Shown: positions 46,327 to 56,089 of the stretch, piece by piece
Position numbering within the stretch: position 1 is the first letter of the stretch
Layout of the letters: every line of letters begins with the position of its first letter
Assembly (NCBI RefSeq): GCF_030412785.1
Contig: NZ_CP125295.1
Location: 496,001-560,000, forward strand
Direction of reading: 5' to 3'
Origin: Paraburkholderia sabiae
GTDB taxonomy: Bacteria > Pseudomonadota > Gammaproteobacteria > Burkholderiales > Burkholderiaceae
DNA length: 64,000 bases
Program-made: the position numbers and the translations under genes
The notes under the pieces: generated by a model
Told to the model about the DNA's origin: nothing
What the model saw: the letters and a program-made list of their open reading frames with translations, nothing else
Database searches by the model: none

Positions 46327-46814
46327 TAATGGCGACGCGCTCCCCCAACAAAGCTCAGAAGACGCGCAACGCGTCGCGCACGGCAGCGGCAGGGGAGCGC
46401 GCAGCGCGCTCCGCAGATGCGCTGCAACGGGAGGCCGCCGCACAAGCGGCCTCGCAGCAACACGATCACGCGCCAGTGGCACAGACCGCAGCCGTGACGG
46501 AAACAGAACAGAATATCGAACTGGCTGTCGTCGAAGCCGCAGACAACGCGGATCAAACAGCCGGTTCAACCGCAACGGTGTCTCTCGCCTCGCACACCGA
46601 AGCCAACGAATCCTTGCCTGCAACTGAAGTGACTCAAGAGGTCGCTCAGCCGCAGGCATCGAAGATCGCAGCAGCTCCCCACGATTCGACGCCGGGCCTT
46701 CAAGGTTCGAAGGGAACGAACGGCGCACCACCCCATGTAGCACCTGTCGTTGCGCAGCCTCCGCATCCGACTCCCAACGTTCATCCCAGCGATCCTATCC
46801 AGACGAGGAGACTC
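46327..46814 (+). other. Open frame of 162 codons leading in-frame into pyk
   Basis: An ATG two bases after the pgk stop opens a frame with no stop up to the pyk start. The translation is Ala/Gln/Thr/Glu/Pro-rich with no predicted fold (starts MATRSPNKAQKTRNASRTAA). Third-position G/C is weaker than in the flanking genes. No ribosome-binding site precedes the first ATG, but two-base spacing would allow coupled re-initiation. Either a 5' leader of pyk or an N-terminal extension of it. Confidence 0.4.
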
Positions 46815-48251
46815 ATGCATCGCGCCACCAAGATTGTCGCAACCATCGGACCCGCTTCCAGCACCCAGGACATCCTGCTGCAGATGATTCAGGCGGGCGC
46901 CGATGTGGTGCGTCTCAACTTCTCGCACGGCACCGCCGACGACCATCGTCAACGCGCGGATTTCGTACGTGAAGCGGCCCGGCAGGCAGGCCGCGAAGTC
47001 GGCATCATGGCCGATTTGCAAGGCCCGAAGATTCGTGTCGGCAAGTTCGAAAACGGCAAGACGACGCTGATTGCCGGCAATACCTTCATCCTCGATGCCG
47101 ATTGCGAGCTCGGCAACGACGACCGCGTCGGTCTCGACTACAAGGACCTGCCGCGCGACCTGCGGGCAGGCGACACGCTGCTCCTGAACGACGGCCTGAT
47201 CGTGCTGACCGTCTCGCGTGTGATCGGCAACGAAATTCACACGGTTGTGAAGATCGGCGGCGACCTGTCGAACAACAAGGGCATCAACCGCCAGGGCGGC
47301 GGTCTGACGGCACCGGCGCTGACCGCGAAGGACATGGAAGATATCCGCACGGCGATGTCGCTGGGTGCGGACTACGTCGCCGTGTCGTTCCCGAAGAATG
47401 CGACCGACATGGAAATGGCGCGTCAGCTCGCGAACATCGCGGGCGCGCCGTACGGCATCAAGCCGAAGATGATCGCGAAGATCGAGCGCGCCGAGGCGAT
47501 TCCGGCGCTGCAAGGCATTCTCGAAGCATCGGACGGCATCATGGTCGCGCGCGGCGACCTCGCCGTCGAAGTCGGCAACGCGGCTGTGCCCGCGCTGCAA
47601 AAGCGCATGATCAAGATGGCGCGTGACATGAACAAGTTCGTGATCACGGCCACGCAGATGATGGAGTCGATGATCCACGCGCCCGTGCCGACGCGCGCGG
47701 AAGTGTCGGACGTCGCGAACGCGGTGCTGGACGGCACGGATGCCGTGATGTTGTCGGCGGAATCGGCGGCGGGTAAATACCCGGTGCAGACCATCGAAAC
47801 GATGGCTGCCATCTGTATCGAAGCCGAAAAATCCGAGCACGTCGAACTGGACAAGGATTTCCTCGACCGCACGTTCACGCGCATCGACCAGTCGATCGCA
47901 ATGGGCGCGCTGTTCACCGCGTATCACCTGGGCGCGAAGGCGATCGTCGCGCTGACGGAATCGGGCTCGACGGCGCTGTGGATGTCGCGTCACTGGACGC
48001 ACGTGCCGATCTTCGCGCTGACGCCCCGCACGGGCAGCGAGCGCGCAATGGCGATCTACCGCAACGTCACGTCGCTGCATCTCGACACCAGCAGCGACCG
48101 CGACATCGCGCTCGCGCAGGCGCTCGAAGTGGTGGTCGGCAAGGGCTACGCGGCGCGCGGCGACATGGTCGTGCTGACTGTCGGCGAGCCGATGGGCCAG
48201 GCGGGCGGCACGAACACGCTGAAGATCGTGCGCGTCGGCGAGCCGGTCTGA
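46815..48251 (+). CDS. pyk: Pyruvate kinase
   Basis: Phosphoenolpyruvate + ADP to pyruvate + ATP. 478 residues from the ATG giving MHRATKIVATIGPASS, which matches the family N-terminus and has GAGGAGA upstream. Active-site blocks: NFSHGTADDH, MIAKIERAEAIPAL, DGIMVARGDLAVEVG and TATQMMESMI. C-terminal domain lacks obvious extra modules. The upstream frame is open for 162 more codons. Confidence 0.97.
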   Translation: MHRATKIVATIGPASSTQDILLQMIQAGADVVRLNFSHGTADDHRQRADFVREAARQAGREVGIMADLQGPKIRVGKFENGKTTLIAGNTFILDADCELGNDDRVGLDYKDLPRDLRAGDTLLLNDGLIVLTVSRVIGNEIHTVVKIGGDLSNNKGINRQGGGLTAPALTAKDMEDIRTAMSLGADYVAVSFPKNATDMEMARQLANIAGAPYGIKPKMIAKIERAEAIPALQGILEASDGIMVARGDLAVEVGNAAVPALQKRMIKMARDMNKFVITATQMMESMIHAPVPTRAEVSDVANAVLDGTDAVMLSAESAAGKYPVQTIETMAAICIEAEKSEHVELDKDFLDRTFTRIDQSIAMGALFTAYHLGAKAIVALTESGSTALWMSRHWTHVPIFALTPRTGSERAMAIYRNVTSLHLDTSSDRDIALAQALEVVVGKGYAARGDMVVLTVGEPMGQAGGTNTLKIVRVGEPV

Positions 48252-48300
48252 GCGTGGAAGTTAGCCAGCCAAAACCCGCCGTCAGAGCGAGTTAAAGCAA

Positions 48301-48422
48301 GCCGTTACGTTGAGGAAGAACGGCGAGACCGAACGGCACGCGTGAAGCAGGAAGCCGTGTCCCCAAAGAGAGGTGGCGCACAGAGTTTGGGAGAGTGCGC
48401 TCGGGACACGGTCTGCTTCACG
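48301..48422 (+). ncRNA. Structured region with an 82-nt stem-loop between pyk and fbaA
   Basis: CGTGAAGCAG (48341-48350) and CCGTGTCCC (48355-48363) pair with CTGCTTCACG (48413-48422) and GGGACACGG (48403-48411), a 19-bp stem interrupted by a small internal loop. Inside, GCGCAC pairs with GTGCGC. A smaller hairpin GCCGTT / AACGGC precedes it (48301-48324). It ends 71 bp before fbaA. It may be a 5' leader element, an sRNA, or a palindromic repeat; I do not recognise a known riboswitch. Confidence 0.45.
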
Positions 48423-48492
48423 ATAAAATTGCACGAAATTGCATAAATAGATGCCGTCGGCACAGATTTCGTTTCAATCTATGGAGTAATCA

Positions 48493-49557
48493 ATGCCTCT
48501 CGTATCAATGCGTCAACTGCTGGACCATGCCGCCGAACACGGTTATGGCCTTCCGGCATTCAACGTGAACAATCTGGAGCAGGTGCAGGCAATCATGGCG
48601 GCAGCCGATCAGGTCAACGCGCCCGTGATCATGCAGGCCTCGGCAGGCGCGCGTAAGTACGCGGGCGAGCCGTTCCTGCGTCATCTGATCGAGGCGGCCG
48701 TGGAATCGTATCCGCACATTCCCGTCGTGATGCACCAGGATCACGGCCAGTCGCCGGCGGTCTGCATGGCCGCGATCCGCAGCGGCTTCACGAGCGTGAT
48801 GATGGACGGTTCGCTCGAAGCCGACGGCAAGACGGTTGCATCGTACGAGTACAACGTCGACGTGTCGCGCAAGGTCGTTGAAGCGGCGCATTCGATCGGC
48901 GTGACGGTTGAAGCGGAACTGGGCGTGCTCGGTTCGCTGGAAACGCTGATGGGCGACAAGGAAGACGGCCACGGCGCGGAAGGCACGATGACGCGCGAGC
49001 AGCTGCTGACGGACGTCGAGCAGGCCGCCGACTTCGTGAAGCTCACGCAGTGCGACGCTTTGGCGATTGCGATCGGCACGTCGCACGGCGCGTACAAGTT
49101 CTCGAAGAAGCCGACGGGCGATATCCTGTCCATCCAGCGTATCCGCGAGATTCACGAGCGCATTCCGAACACGCACCTGGTGATGCACGGTTCGTCGTCG
49201 GTGCCGCAGGAACTGCTGGCCGAGATCCGCGAATTCGGCGGCGACATGAAAGAAACGTACGGCGTGCCCGTCGAGGAAATCCAGATCGGCATCAGGCACG
49301 GCGTGCGCAAGATCAACATCGACACCGATCTGCGTCTGGCCATCACGGGCGCGATCCGTCGTTATCTGGCGGAAAATCCGTCGAAGTTCGATCCGCGCGA
49401 CTACCTGAAGCCGGCTCGCGAAGCCGCGAAGAAGGTCTGTGTGGACCGTTATCTGGCGTTCGGTTGCGAAGGCCAGGCGTCGAAGATCAAGCCGGTCTCG
49501 CTGGACAAGATCGCTGAGAAGTACAAGTCGGGCGAACTCGCGCAAGTCGTTCGCTAA
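48493..49557 (+). CDS. fbaA: Class II fructose-bisphosphate aldolase
   Basis: Cleaves or forms fructose 1,6-bisphosphate; zinc-dependent. 354 residues, type B (Calvin-cycle/Cbb-like) subgroup. [20 protein letters not shown] and [10 protein letters not shown] are typical; zinc ligands lie in [10 protein letters not shown] and [23 protein letters not shown] is conserved. ATGGAGTA lies before the start. A terminator follows. Confidence 0.97.
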   Translation: MPLVSMRQLLDHAAEHGYGLPAFNVNNLEQVQAIMAAADQVNAPVIMQASAGARKYAGEPFLRHLIEAAVESYPHIPVVMHQDHGQSPAVCMAAIRSGFTSVMMDGSLEADGKTVASYEYNVDVSRKVVEAAHSIGVTVEAELGVLGSLETLMGDKEDGHGAEGTMTREQLLTDVEQAADFVKLTQCDALAIAIGTSHGAYKFSKKPTGDILSIQRIREIHERIPNTHLVMHGSSSVPQELLAEIREFGGDMKETYGVPVEEIQIGIRHGVRKINIDTDLRLAITGAIRRYLAENPSKFDPRDYLKPAREAAKKVCVDRYLAFGCEGQASKIKPVSLDKIAEKYKSGELAQVVR

Positions 49558-49610
49558 GCGGCAGGCGGGCGCGCTTCCGGCCCGCCCGCAAGACGCAGGC
49601 AGTATTGCGC

Positions 49611-49630
49611 ACCTGGCCATCTGGCCAGGT
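49611..49630. repeat. Perfect inverted repeat after fbaA
   Basis: ACCTGGCCA-TC-TGGCCAGGT, 9-bp arms, 2-bp spacer. It lies between the fbaA stop and its terminator; possible protein-binding palindrome. Confidence 0.4.
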
Positions 49631-49640
49631 TGTCGTCAGA

Positions 49641-49680
49641 TCGCCGTTCCCGCAATATCCGGGGAACGGCGTTTCCCTTT
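49641..49680 (+). terminator. Terminator of fbaA
   Basis: CGCCGTTCC (49642-49650) pairs with GGAACGGCG (49663-49671), followed by TTTCCCTTTTG. Confidence 0.7.
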
Positions 49681-49734
49681 TGCTGTTTCCCTTTGTTTCG
49701 GGCAGTTTCAGGCCCATTTTTGCGAATCACGACG

Positions 49735-50625
49735 ATGTCTACCCTCTACGAATCCACGCTCCGCTCGCTGCCGCTGCTCGGCCGCGGCAAGGTCCGCGAC
49801 AACTACGCGGTGGGCAACGACCAGTTGCTGATCGTCACGACGGACCGTCTGTCCGCTTTCGACGTCATCATGGGCGAGCCGATTCCGGACAAGGGTCGCG
49901 TGCTTAACCAGATGGCGAACTTCTGGTTCGACAAGCTCAGCCACGTCGTGCCGAACCATTTGACGGGCGTCGCGCCGGAAAGCGTCGTCGCCGCCGACGA
50001 AGCCGAGCAGGTGAAAGGCCGCGCGGTGGTCGTGAAGCGCCTCGAGCCGATTCTCGTCGAAGCCGTGGTGCGCGGCTATCTGGCCGGTAGCGGCTGGAAG
50101 GACTATCAGGCAACGGGCGCCGTGTGCGGCGTGCAATTGCCCGAAGGCCTGCAAAACGCGCAGAAGCTGCCCGAGCCGATTTTCACGCCGGCAGCCAAGG
50201 CCGAAATGGGCCATCACGACGAAAACATCACGTACGACGAGATGGAGCGCCGCATCGGCACCGAACTGTCGGCAACGATCCGCGACATCTCGATCCGTCT
50301 GTACAAGGAAGCGGCCGAGTACGCGGCAACGCGCGGCATCATCATTGCCGACACGAAGTTCGAATTCGGTCTGGACGAGCACGGCAAGCTGTATCTGATG
50401 GACGAAGCGCTGACGGCGGATTCGTCGCGTTTCTGGCCGGCGGATCAGTATCAGGTCGGCACCAACCCGCCGTCGTTCGACAAGCAGTTCGTGCGCGACT
50501 GGCTCGAAACCCAGCCGTGGAAGAAAGAGCCGCCCGCACCGAAGCTGCCCGACGAAGTCGTCACGAAGACGGCCGAGAAATACCAGGAAGCGCTCGAACG
50601 CCTCACGGGACAGAAGCTCGACTGA
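49735..50625 (+). CDS. purC: SAICAR synthase PurC
   Basis: Phosphoribosylaminoimidazole-succinocarboxamide synthase: CAIR + Asp + ATP to SAICAR, purine synthesis step 8. 296 residues, the longer type found in beta-proteobacteria and yeast. [54 protein letters not shown] and [20 protein letters not shown] are conserved. First of three consecutive purine genes (purC-purE-purK). Confidence 0.98.
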   Translation: MSTLYESTLRSLPLLGRGKVRDNYAVGNDQLLIVTTDRLSAFDVIMGEPIPDKGRVLNQMANFWFDKLSHVVPNHLTGVAPESVVAADEAEQVKGRAVVVKRLEPILVEAVVRGYLAGSGWKDYQATGAVCGVQLPEGLQNAQKLPEPIFTPAAKAEMGHHDENITYDEMERRIGTELSATIRDISIRLYKEAAEYAATRGIIIADTKFEFGLDEHGKLYLMDEALTADSSRFWPADQYQVGTNPPSFDKQFVRDWLETQPWKKEPPAPKLPDEVVTKTAEKYQEALERLTGQKLD

Positions 50626-50649
50626 GCGCATCGCATACGGAAAGACAAC

Positions 50650-51159
50650 ATGAGTGAAGCACACACGCACAGCGCGCCCGTCATCGGCGTGCTGATGGGT
50701 TCCAGCTCCGACTGGGAAGTGATGAAGAACGCGGTCGCGATCCTGCAGGAATTCGGCGTGCCGTACGAAGCGAAGGTCGTGTCTGCGCATCGCATGCCGG
50801 ACGAAATGTTCGCCTATGCTGAAAGCGCGCGCGAGCGCGGCATCCGCGCGATCATCGCGGGCGCGGGCGGCGCGGCGCATTTGCCGGGCATGCTCGCCGC
50901 GAAGACGACGGTGCCCGTGCTGGGCGTGCCGGTCGCGAGCAAGTACCTGAAGGGCGTCGATTCGCTGCATTCGATCGTGCAGATGCCGAAGGGCGTGCCC
51001 GTCGCGACGTTCGCGATCGGCGAAGCGGGCGCGGCGAATGCGGCGCTGTTCGCCGTGTCGCTGCTGTCGGGCACGTCGCCGGAATATGCGGAGAAGCTCG
51101 CCGCATTCCGCGTGCGCCAGAACGAAGCGGCTCATGCAATGACGCTGCCGCCGCTGTAA
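50650..51159 (+). CDS. purE: N5-CAIR mutase PurE
   Basis: 169 residues, class I Pur[21 protein letters not shown] at the start, [14 protein letters not shown] and [17 protein letters not shown] carry the active-site Ser/His. Moves CO2 from N5-CAIR to C4. It follows purC by 24 bp and precedes purK by 73 bp. Confidence 0.98.
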   Translation: MSEAHTHSAPVIGVLMGSSSDWEVMKNAVAILQEFGVPYEAKVVSAHRMPDEMFAYAESARERGIRAIIAGAGGAAHLPGMLAAKTTVPVLGVPVASKYLKGVDSLHSIVQMPKGVPVATFAIGEAGAANAALFAVSLLSGTSPEYAEKLAAFRVRQNEAAHAMTLPPL

Positions 51160-51232
51160 CGCGTAGCTTTCCACCTCGTCGTTCAACGTTTCACCCGGCC
51201 GATCCCCACATCGGCCGCGACCGACCACCAAG

Positions 51233-52441
51233 ATGAATCCAGACAACACTCCGGTTTCACCGATTATGCCCGGCGCATGGCTCGGCATGGTCGGTGGCGG
51301 CCAGCTCGGCCGCATGTTCTGCTTCGCCGCGCAGGCGATGGGCTATCGCGTCGCCGTGCTCGATCCGGATGAAACCAGTCCGGCGGGCGCCGTTGCGGAT
51401 CGCCATCTGCGCGCCGCGTATGACGACGAAGCGGCTCTCACCGAACTCGCACGCCTGTGCGCGGCGGTATCGACCGAATTCGAGAACGTCCCCGCCGCGA
51501 GCCTCGATTTCCTCGCGCGCACGACGTTCGTCAGTCCTGCCGGGCGCTGTGTCGCCGTCGCGCAGGATCGTATTGCGGAGAAACGCTTCATCGCGTCGTC
51601 GGGCGTGCCTGTGGCGCCGCACGTGGTGATCGAAACGTCGGACGCACTTGCCGCTATCGACGACGCCGCGCTCGAAGCCGTGCTGCCCGGCATTCTGAAG
51701 ACGGCGCGCATGGGCTACGACGGCAAGGGCCAGGTGCGCGTGAACACCGTCGCCGAAGTGCGCGCGGCGTATGCGTCGCTGGGCGGCGTTCCGACCGTGC
51801 TGGAAAAGCGCTTGCCGTTGAAGTTCGAAGTGTCGGCGCTGATCGCGCGCGGCGCGACGGGTTGCTCGGCCGTGTATCCGCTCGCGCAGAACACGCATCG
51901 CAACGGCGTGCTGTCGCACACCATCGTGCCCGCGCCCGACGCGAACGCGACGCTCGTCGAGCAGGCGCAGCAGGCCGCGCTGCAGATCGCCGACAAGCTC
52001 GGCTATGTCGGCGTGCTGTGCGTCGAGTTCTTCATTCTCGAAGACGGCACGCTGGTCGCGAACGAAATGGCGCCGCGTCCACACAACTCCGGCCACTACA
52101 CTGTCGACGCCTGTGCGACGAGCCAGTTCGAACAGCAGGTGCGGGCGATGACGGGTATGCCGCTCGGCGATACGCGTCAGCATTCGCCCGCCGTGATGCT
52201 GAATATCCTCGGCGACGTGTGGTTCCCCGCGAACGCAAAGGGCGACAAGCCGACGGCCGCCGTCACGCCGCCGTGGCACGAAGTCGCCGCGATGCCGGAA
52301 GCGCGTCTGCATTTGTACGGCAAGGAAGAAGCGCGGCCCGGTCGCAAGATGGGGCACGTGAATTTCACGGCCGCGACGCTCGAGCATGCGCGTTCGGCGG
52401 CGCGTGACTGCGCGCGTCTGCTGCATATTCCGACGAACTGA
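51233..52441 (+). CDS. purK: N5-CAIR synthetase PurK
   Basis: 402 residues, ATP-grasp. [20 protein letters not shown] at the start, [32 protein letters not shown] and [20 protein letters not shown] in the ATP-grasp core. Makes N5-CAIR from AIR, bicarbonate and ATP for PurE. Confidence 0.98.
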   Translation: MNPDNTPVSPIMPGAWLGMVGGGQLGRMFCFAAQAMGYRVAVLDPDETSPAGAVADRHLRAAYDDEAALTELARLCAAVSTEFENVPAASLDFLARTTFVSPAGRCVAVAQDRIAEKRFIASSGVPVAPHVVIETSDALAAIDDAALEAVLPGILKTARMGYDGKGQVRVNTVAEVRAAYASLGGVPTVLEKRLPLKFEVSALIARGATGCSAVYPLAQNTHRNGVLSHTIVPAPDANATLVEQAQQAALQIADKLGYVGVLCVEFFILEDGTLVANEMAPRPHNSGHYTVDACATSQFEQQVRAMTGMPLGDTRQHSPAVMLNILGDVWFPANAKGDKPTAAVTPPWHEVAAMPEARLHLYGKEEARPGRKMGHVNFTAATLEHARSAARDCARLLHIPTN

Positions 52442-52453
52442 GCGCAAGCCGTT

Positions 52454-53497
52454 ATGCCGGATCAAATGAAACCCGCTGACGTGACGTCGAGCGTCAGTGC
52501 CGACGAAATCGCGCACGCGGCAGCGCTGCTCGATGCGGGACAACTCGTCGCGTTTCCTACGGAGACCGTGTATGGATTAGGCGGCGATGCCGAAAGTCCT
52601 GACGCAGTCGCGCGCATTTATGCGGCGAAGGGCAGGCCGGCGAATCATCCTGTGATCGTCCATCTGGCTCCGAACGGCGATCCGAATTATTGGGTCGCGC
52701 AGTTGCCGTCCGAAGCCCAACGCCTGATCGATGCTTTCTGGCCGGGTCCGCTTACGCTGATTCTCAAGCGTGCCGCGCATATTCCGGCGGCCGTGAGCGG
52801 TGGTCAGGATTCCGTCGGATTGCGCTGTCCGTCGCATCCTGTTGCGCAGTCGCTGCTTGCGGCGTTCAGCGCGTTGCGCAATGGACATGGCGGCGTGGCG
52901 GCGCCGTCGGCGAACCGCTTCGGTCATGTCAGCCCGACCACGGCGCAACACGTGCGCGACGAGTTTGGCGATGCGATTCACGTGCTCGATGGCGGATCGT
53001 CGGATGTTGGGATCGAATCGACCATCGTCGATCTGTCGCGTGGTTTTCCGGCGCTTCTGCGGCCGGGGCATGTGACGCCGCAGGACATCGCCGACGTGCT
53101 CGGCGAAATGCCGCGTTTGCCCGATGGTTCGGACGCGAGCGCGCCGCGCGCGTCGGGCACGCTGAAGGCGCACTATGCGCCGCGCACGCGGCTCGCCTTG
53201 CTGCCGTTCGACGTGCTCGAGCCGCTACTGGCCGCGCGCGCTCCCGGCGAGCGTGTGGCGCTGGTGGCGCGTGCGTCGCGCGCAGGACATTGGGCGGAAG
53301 CGTCGGACGTGCATTTCGTCGCCGCGCCGGAAGATCCGCATCTGTATGCACGCGATCTCTACGGTCTGCTGCGCGCGTTGGACCGCGCGAACGTATCGCG
53401 CATTCTGATCGAGAAGTTGCCCGATACCATCGAATGGATCGCCGTCAACGACCGGCTCGGGCGTGCAGCAGCGGCGTTCGAGGCGAACGAAGCCTGA
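52454..53497 (+). CDS. tsaC: L-threonylcarbamoyladenylate synthase, Sua5 type
   Basis: First step of N6-threonylcarbamoyladenosine formation at position 37 of ANN-decoding tRNAs. 347 residues, so it is the two-domain Sua5 form: YrdC domain (FPTETVYGLGGDAESPDAVA, YAAKGRPANHPVIVHL, APSANRFGHVSPT), then a Sua5 C-terminal domain from about residue 230 (SGTLKAHYAPRTRL). 12 bp after purK, so probably co-transcribed with the purine genes. Confidence 0.94.
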   Translation: MPDQMKPADVTSSVSADEIAHAAALLDAGQLVAFPTETVYGLGGDAESPDAVARIYAAKGRPANHPVIVHLAPNGDPNYWVAQLPSEAQRLIDAFWPGPLTLILKRAAHIPAAVSGGQDSVGLRCPSHPVAQSLLAAFSALRNGHGGVAAPSANRFGHVSPTTAQHVRDEFGDAIHVLDGGSSDVGIESTIVDLSRGFPALLRPGHVTPQDIADVLGEMPRLPDGSDASAPRASGTLKAHYAPRTRLALLPFDVLEPLLAARAPGERVALVARASRAGHWAEASDVHFVAAPEDPHLYARDLYGLLRALDRANVSRILIEKLPDTIEWIAVNDRLGRAAAAFEANEA

Positions 53498-53530
53498 CAC
53501 TTTCGTAGCGAACTACGCGCATGAAAACAA

Positions 53531-53560
53531 AAAGCCCGGCTCATACAAGCCGGGCTTTTT
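53531..53560. terminator. Bidirectional terminator between convergent genes
   Basis: An 11-bp perfect stem (AAAGCCCGGCT / AGCCGGGCTTT), loop CATACA, T-run on the plus strand and A-run on the other side, giving termination of both the Sua5 and SGNH genes. Confidence 0.88.
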
Positions 53561-53587
53561 TGCATCAAGGGCAGCGAAATAAACCGC

Positions 53588-54787
53588 TTACTTGCCCAGA
53601 CCAGTAGCCGCGATCTTGCCTTCGACGAGCGTCGCGAATGCAGCATGCGCGTGCGTCGTCGGGTGGATCGTGTCGGCGAACACGTACGACTGGTCCGCGC
53701 CCGCGACCGTCAGCGTATTCGGCGAGCAGAACAGCGACGACGCGAATTGCTGGCCGTACTGCGCCGCCGTCATGCCGCCGACCAGCACCGACGGGTTCGC
53801 CGTCGCGTAAGCCGTCGCGTTCGCAGCCATTTGCGTGATGTTGCAGGCCGTGCCCGTCGTGTTGCTGAAGCCCTGCGCCGACGGATTGGCGAGCAGCGGC
53901 GTGAGCCAGTCGCTCGTCTGCACGTAGATCACCTTGTTCGTCAGGCCGCCTACTGCCAGCGCTTGCTGCAGCACGCCGTTGTACGTCGCGACGATGCCCG
54001 AAATCACCGTCGGAACCTGCGCATTGTTCAATTGCGCGGCAAGGCTGGCGGCGAGCGGCGTCTTGCCGATATCGGGCACGTCCATGACGACGACGTGCGT
54101 CGCGCCGCCCTTGAGGATCGTACCGATCTGCACCGCGAGCGCCTGCGCCATCGGACCGACCGTGCTCTGCGCGACCGACTGGACCACCAGCGGCGCCTGG
54201 GTCGGATCGGTGAGTTGCGCGACCTGGGTAGAGATCGTGGTCAGCATCGTCGACAGGTTCTGCAGGATGTCGTTGGCGCCGCCATTGATCAGCACGAGCT
54301 GATTCGAGTTGAAGCTGCCGTGATCGGTCAGGTATTGCTGGACCTGCTTCGTCACCGGCCACGTCGTGGCTGCCTGGTTGTTCGGCGCGTAGCCATTGCC
54401 GTCCGTGCGCGATACGTCCGAGCCGCCCTGCGCGTAGCCGTAGCCGCCGTTGGCCACGAGCGCCTTGCCGAAGCCGCCGACATACGCCGGCGTCAGCGTG
54501 TCGCCGTAGTATTCGGCGATCTTCTGCGTCCACACTTCACCCGGATTCGTCGTGAAGCGCCCGCCGCCGAAGCTCGAGGTGATCACGGGCGAATACGTGC
54601 CGACATCGGACAGGCTGTCGCCGAACGACACGACCTGCAGCTTGACCCCGCCCGCCGGCGTCGTGCTCGCGTTGTTATTGTTGTTGTCGCTGCCGCCGCC
54701 GCAAGCGACGAGCGTCGCGAATGCCGCGCATGCGACGGCGATCCGCGCGAAACGCACGACGCCAGTGTTGTTTGATGCTTGCTTCAT
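53588..54787 (-). CDS. SGNH/GDSL-family hydrolase lipoprotein
   Basis: 399 residues. Lipoprotein signal with lipobox L-V-A-C29; then a Gly/Asn-rich linker (GGGSDNNNNNAS). SGNH blocks: I VVSFGDSLSDVG with nucleophile S58, III INGGANDI with the oxyanion Asn, V DTIHPTTHAH with catalytic Asp/His. The family includes esterases and lipases of the outer membrane or periplasm; no autotransporter barrel is present. Surface or periplasmic esterase is the likely role; substrate unknown. Confidence 0.88.
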   Translation of the reverse strand: MKQASNNTGVVRFARIAVACAAFATLVACGGGSDNNNNNASTTPAGGVKLQVVSFGDSLSDVGTYSPVITSSFGGGRFTTNPGEVWTQKIAEYYGDTLTPAYVGGFGKALVANGGYGYAQGGSDVSRTDGNGYAPNNQAATTWPVTKQVQQYLTDHGSFNSNQLVLINGGANDILQNLSTMLTTISTQVAQLTDPTQAPLVVQSVAQSTVGPMAQALAVQIGTILKGGATHVVVMDVPDIGKTPLAASLAAQLNNAQVPTVISGIVATYNGVLQQALAVGGLTNKVIYVQTSDWLTPLLANPSAQGFSNTTGTACNITQMAANATAYATANPSVLVGGMTAAQYGQQFASSLFCSPNTLTVAGADQSYVFADTIHPTTHAHAAFATLVEGKIAATGLGK

Positions 54788-54941
54788 AAGATCCTTATCT
54801 CCTCGTATGGTCTGGCCTCGAGCGATGTGTCTCGTGCGCCATCTGTTGCGGGCCGCGCCGTCGTGTGGACACGGCGTCGGCCTGCAAAACCTTCCCTGCT
54901 TGCTGCTTTTCTGCTTGCTGCCTTGTTATTCGATGAGCCGT

Positions 54942-55862
54942 TCAGACGGCTGCGTTATTGTTGTGTTGTCCTTGCCCGGCAAGCGCTTGCGCATCGCGAG
55001 CGCCCCTCAGACTTGCGTGATACTGCGCGGCCCACGCGGGCGGCGCGAACAGTGCATTGAACCGGTTGCGCCAGCCACGCACACGCACGAAGTCCCGCGC
55101 CATCGATGCCCATTCGTGAAACGTCGCCTTCAGCGGGTTATACGTGTGAAGCGGCTCGACGATGCCGTACACGGGCGGCTCGCGCAAATCTTCTTCGACA
55201 TAGCTGCCGAACAGCCGGTCCCAGATCACCAGCACGCCCGCATAGTTGCGGTCGATATAACGGTCGTTGCGCGCGTGATGCACGCGATGGATCGACGGCG
55301 TGTTCAGCACGTATTCGAGCCAGCCGAGCTTGCCGAGCGACTGCGTATGCACGAAGAATTGAAACGCCAGATTGATCAGCACGACGCCGACGATCTGCTT
55401 CGGCGGAAAGCCGAGAAACGCCAGCGGAATCCAGAACACCCACATGCCCGCGACGGGATACATGAGACTCTGGCGAAATGCCGTCGAGAAGTTCATGCGC
55501 TCAGACGAGTGATGCACGACATGCGCGGCCCACAGCCAGCGCACGCGGTGGCTGCAGCGGTGAAAGACGTAATAGAGCAGATCCTGCGCGACGAACAGCA
55601 CGACGAACGATATCCAGCCCGCATGCCAGTCGAGCAGCCGGTAGTGCGCATAGCAATACGCATAGACGGGAATCACGAACAGCCACGCGAGCTTGTCGGC
55701 GCCCTGATGCATCAGCGCGAGCGCGGTATTGCACAAGGTGTCGCGCCAGCTGTACATGCGCGCTTCGGGCTGTGTGCGCCACGCGTGCCACGCTTCCCAG
55801 CCAATGCACGCGAGAAAGATGGGCGCCATGCCGAGCAGAAGCAATTCGGCATCGAATTGCAT
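54942..55862 (-). CDS. Sterol-desaturase/fatty-acid-hydroxylase family protein
   Basis: 306 residues with four to five TM segments. The diiron His-box pattern is present: HRCSH, HVVHHSSERMN and HRVHHARND. Members hydroxylate or desaturate membrane lipids, carotenoids or alkylglycerols. The first ATG with GGAGGGAGA upstream is used. Single gene, substrate unknown. Could instead be an alkylglycerol monooxygenase-like enzyme. Confidence 0.88.
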   Translation of the reverse strand: MQFDAELLLLGMAPIFLACIGWEAWHAWRTQPEARMYSWRDTLCNTALALMHQGADKLAWLFVIPVYAYCYAHYRLLDWHAGWISFVVLFVAQDLLYYVFHRCSHRVRWLWAAHVVHHSSERMNFSTAFRQSLMYPVAGMWVFWIPLAFLGFPPKQIVGVVLINLAFQFFVHTQSLGKLGWLEYVLNTPSIHRVHHARNDRYIDRNYAGVLVIWDRLFGSYVEEDLREPPVYGIVEPLHTYNPLKATFHEWASMARDFVRVRGWRNRFNALFAPPAWAAQYHASLRGARDAQALAGQGQHNNNAAV

Positions 55863-56058
55863 TGACGTCTCCCTCCGAGGATCCCTGCGGCTTCCTCTAC
55901 GGGAAGCCGGCATTGTCTTTATTGTTTGAATGCGGCGCTGTTCTGCCGATGGCGCTTGCCGTGTGCACCATCATGCATGTTTGTCTGCGCTTTTTTGATA
56001 CTGGCCGACAGCGTACAACGCGAAGCGGCGCGCCGCGCACCGCTTCAATAGAATGAAT

Positions 56059-56089
56059 CCTCAGTGGGCGCCGCGGCGCTGAGGGTTTT
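56059..56089. terminator. Hairpin at the 3' end of dacB
   Basis: CCTCAG (56059-56064) and CTGAGG (56079-56084) flank a GGCGCC-rich loop that can extend the stem. On the plus strand TTTTT follows, so it looks like a terminator for plus-strand transcripts too. It overlaps the last codons of dacB. Confidence 0.4.

Noticed and set aside
53531..56089. SGNH lipoprotein as an autotransporter esterase
   Set aside because: The protein ends after block V; there is no C-terminal beta-barrel domain.
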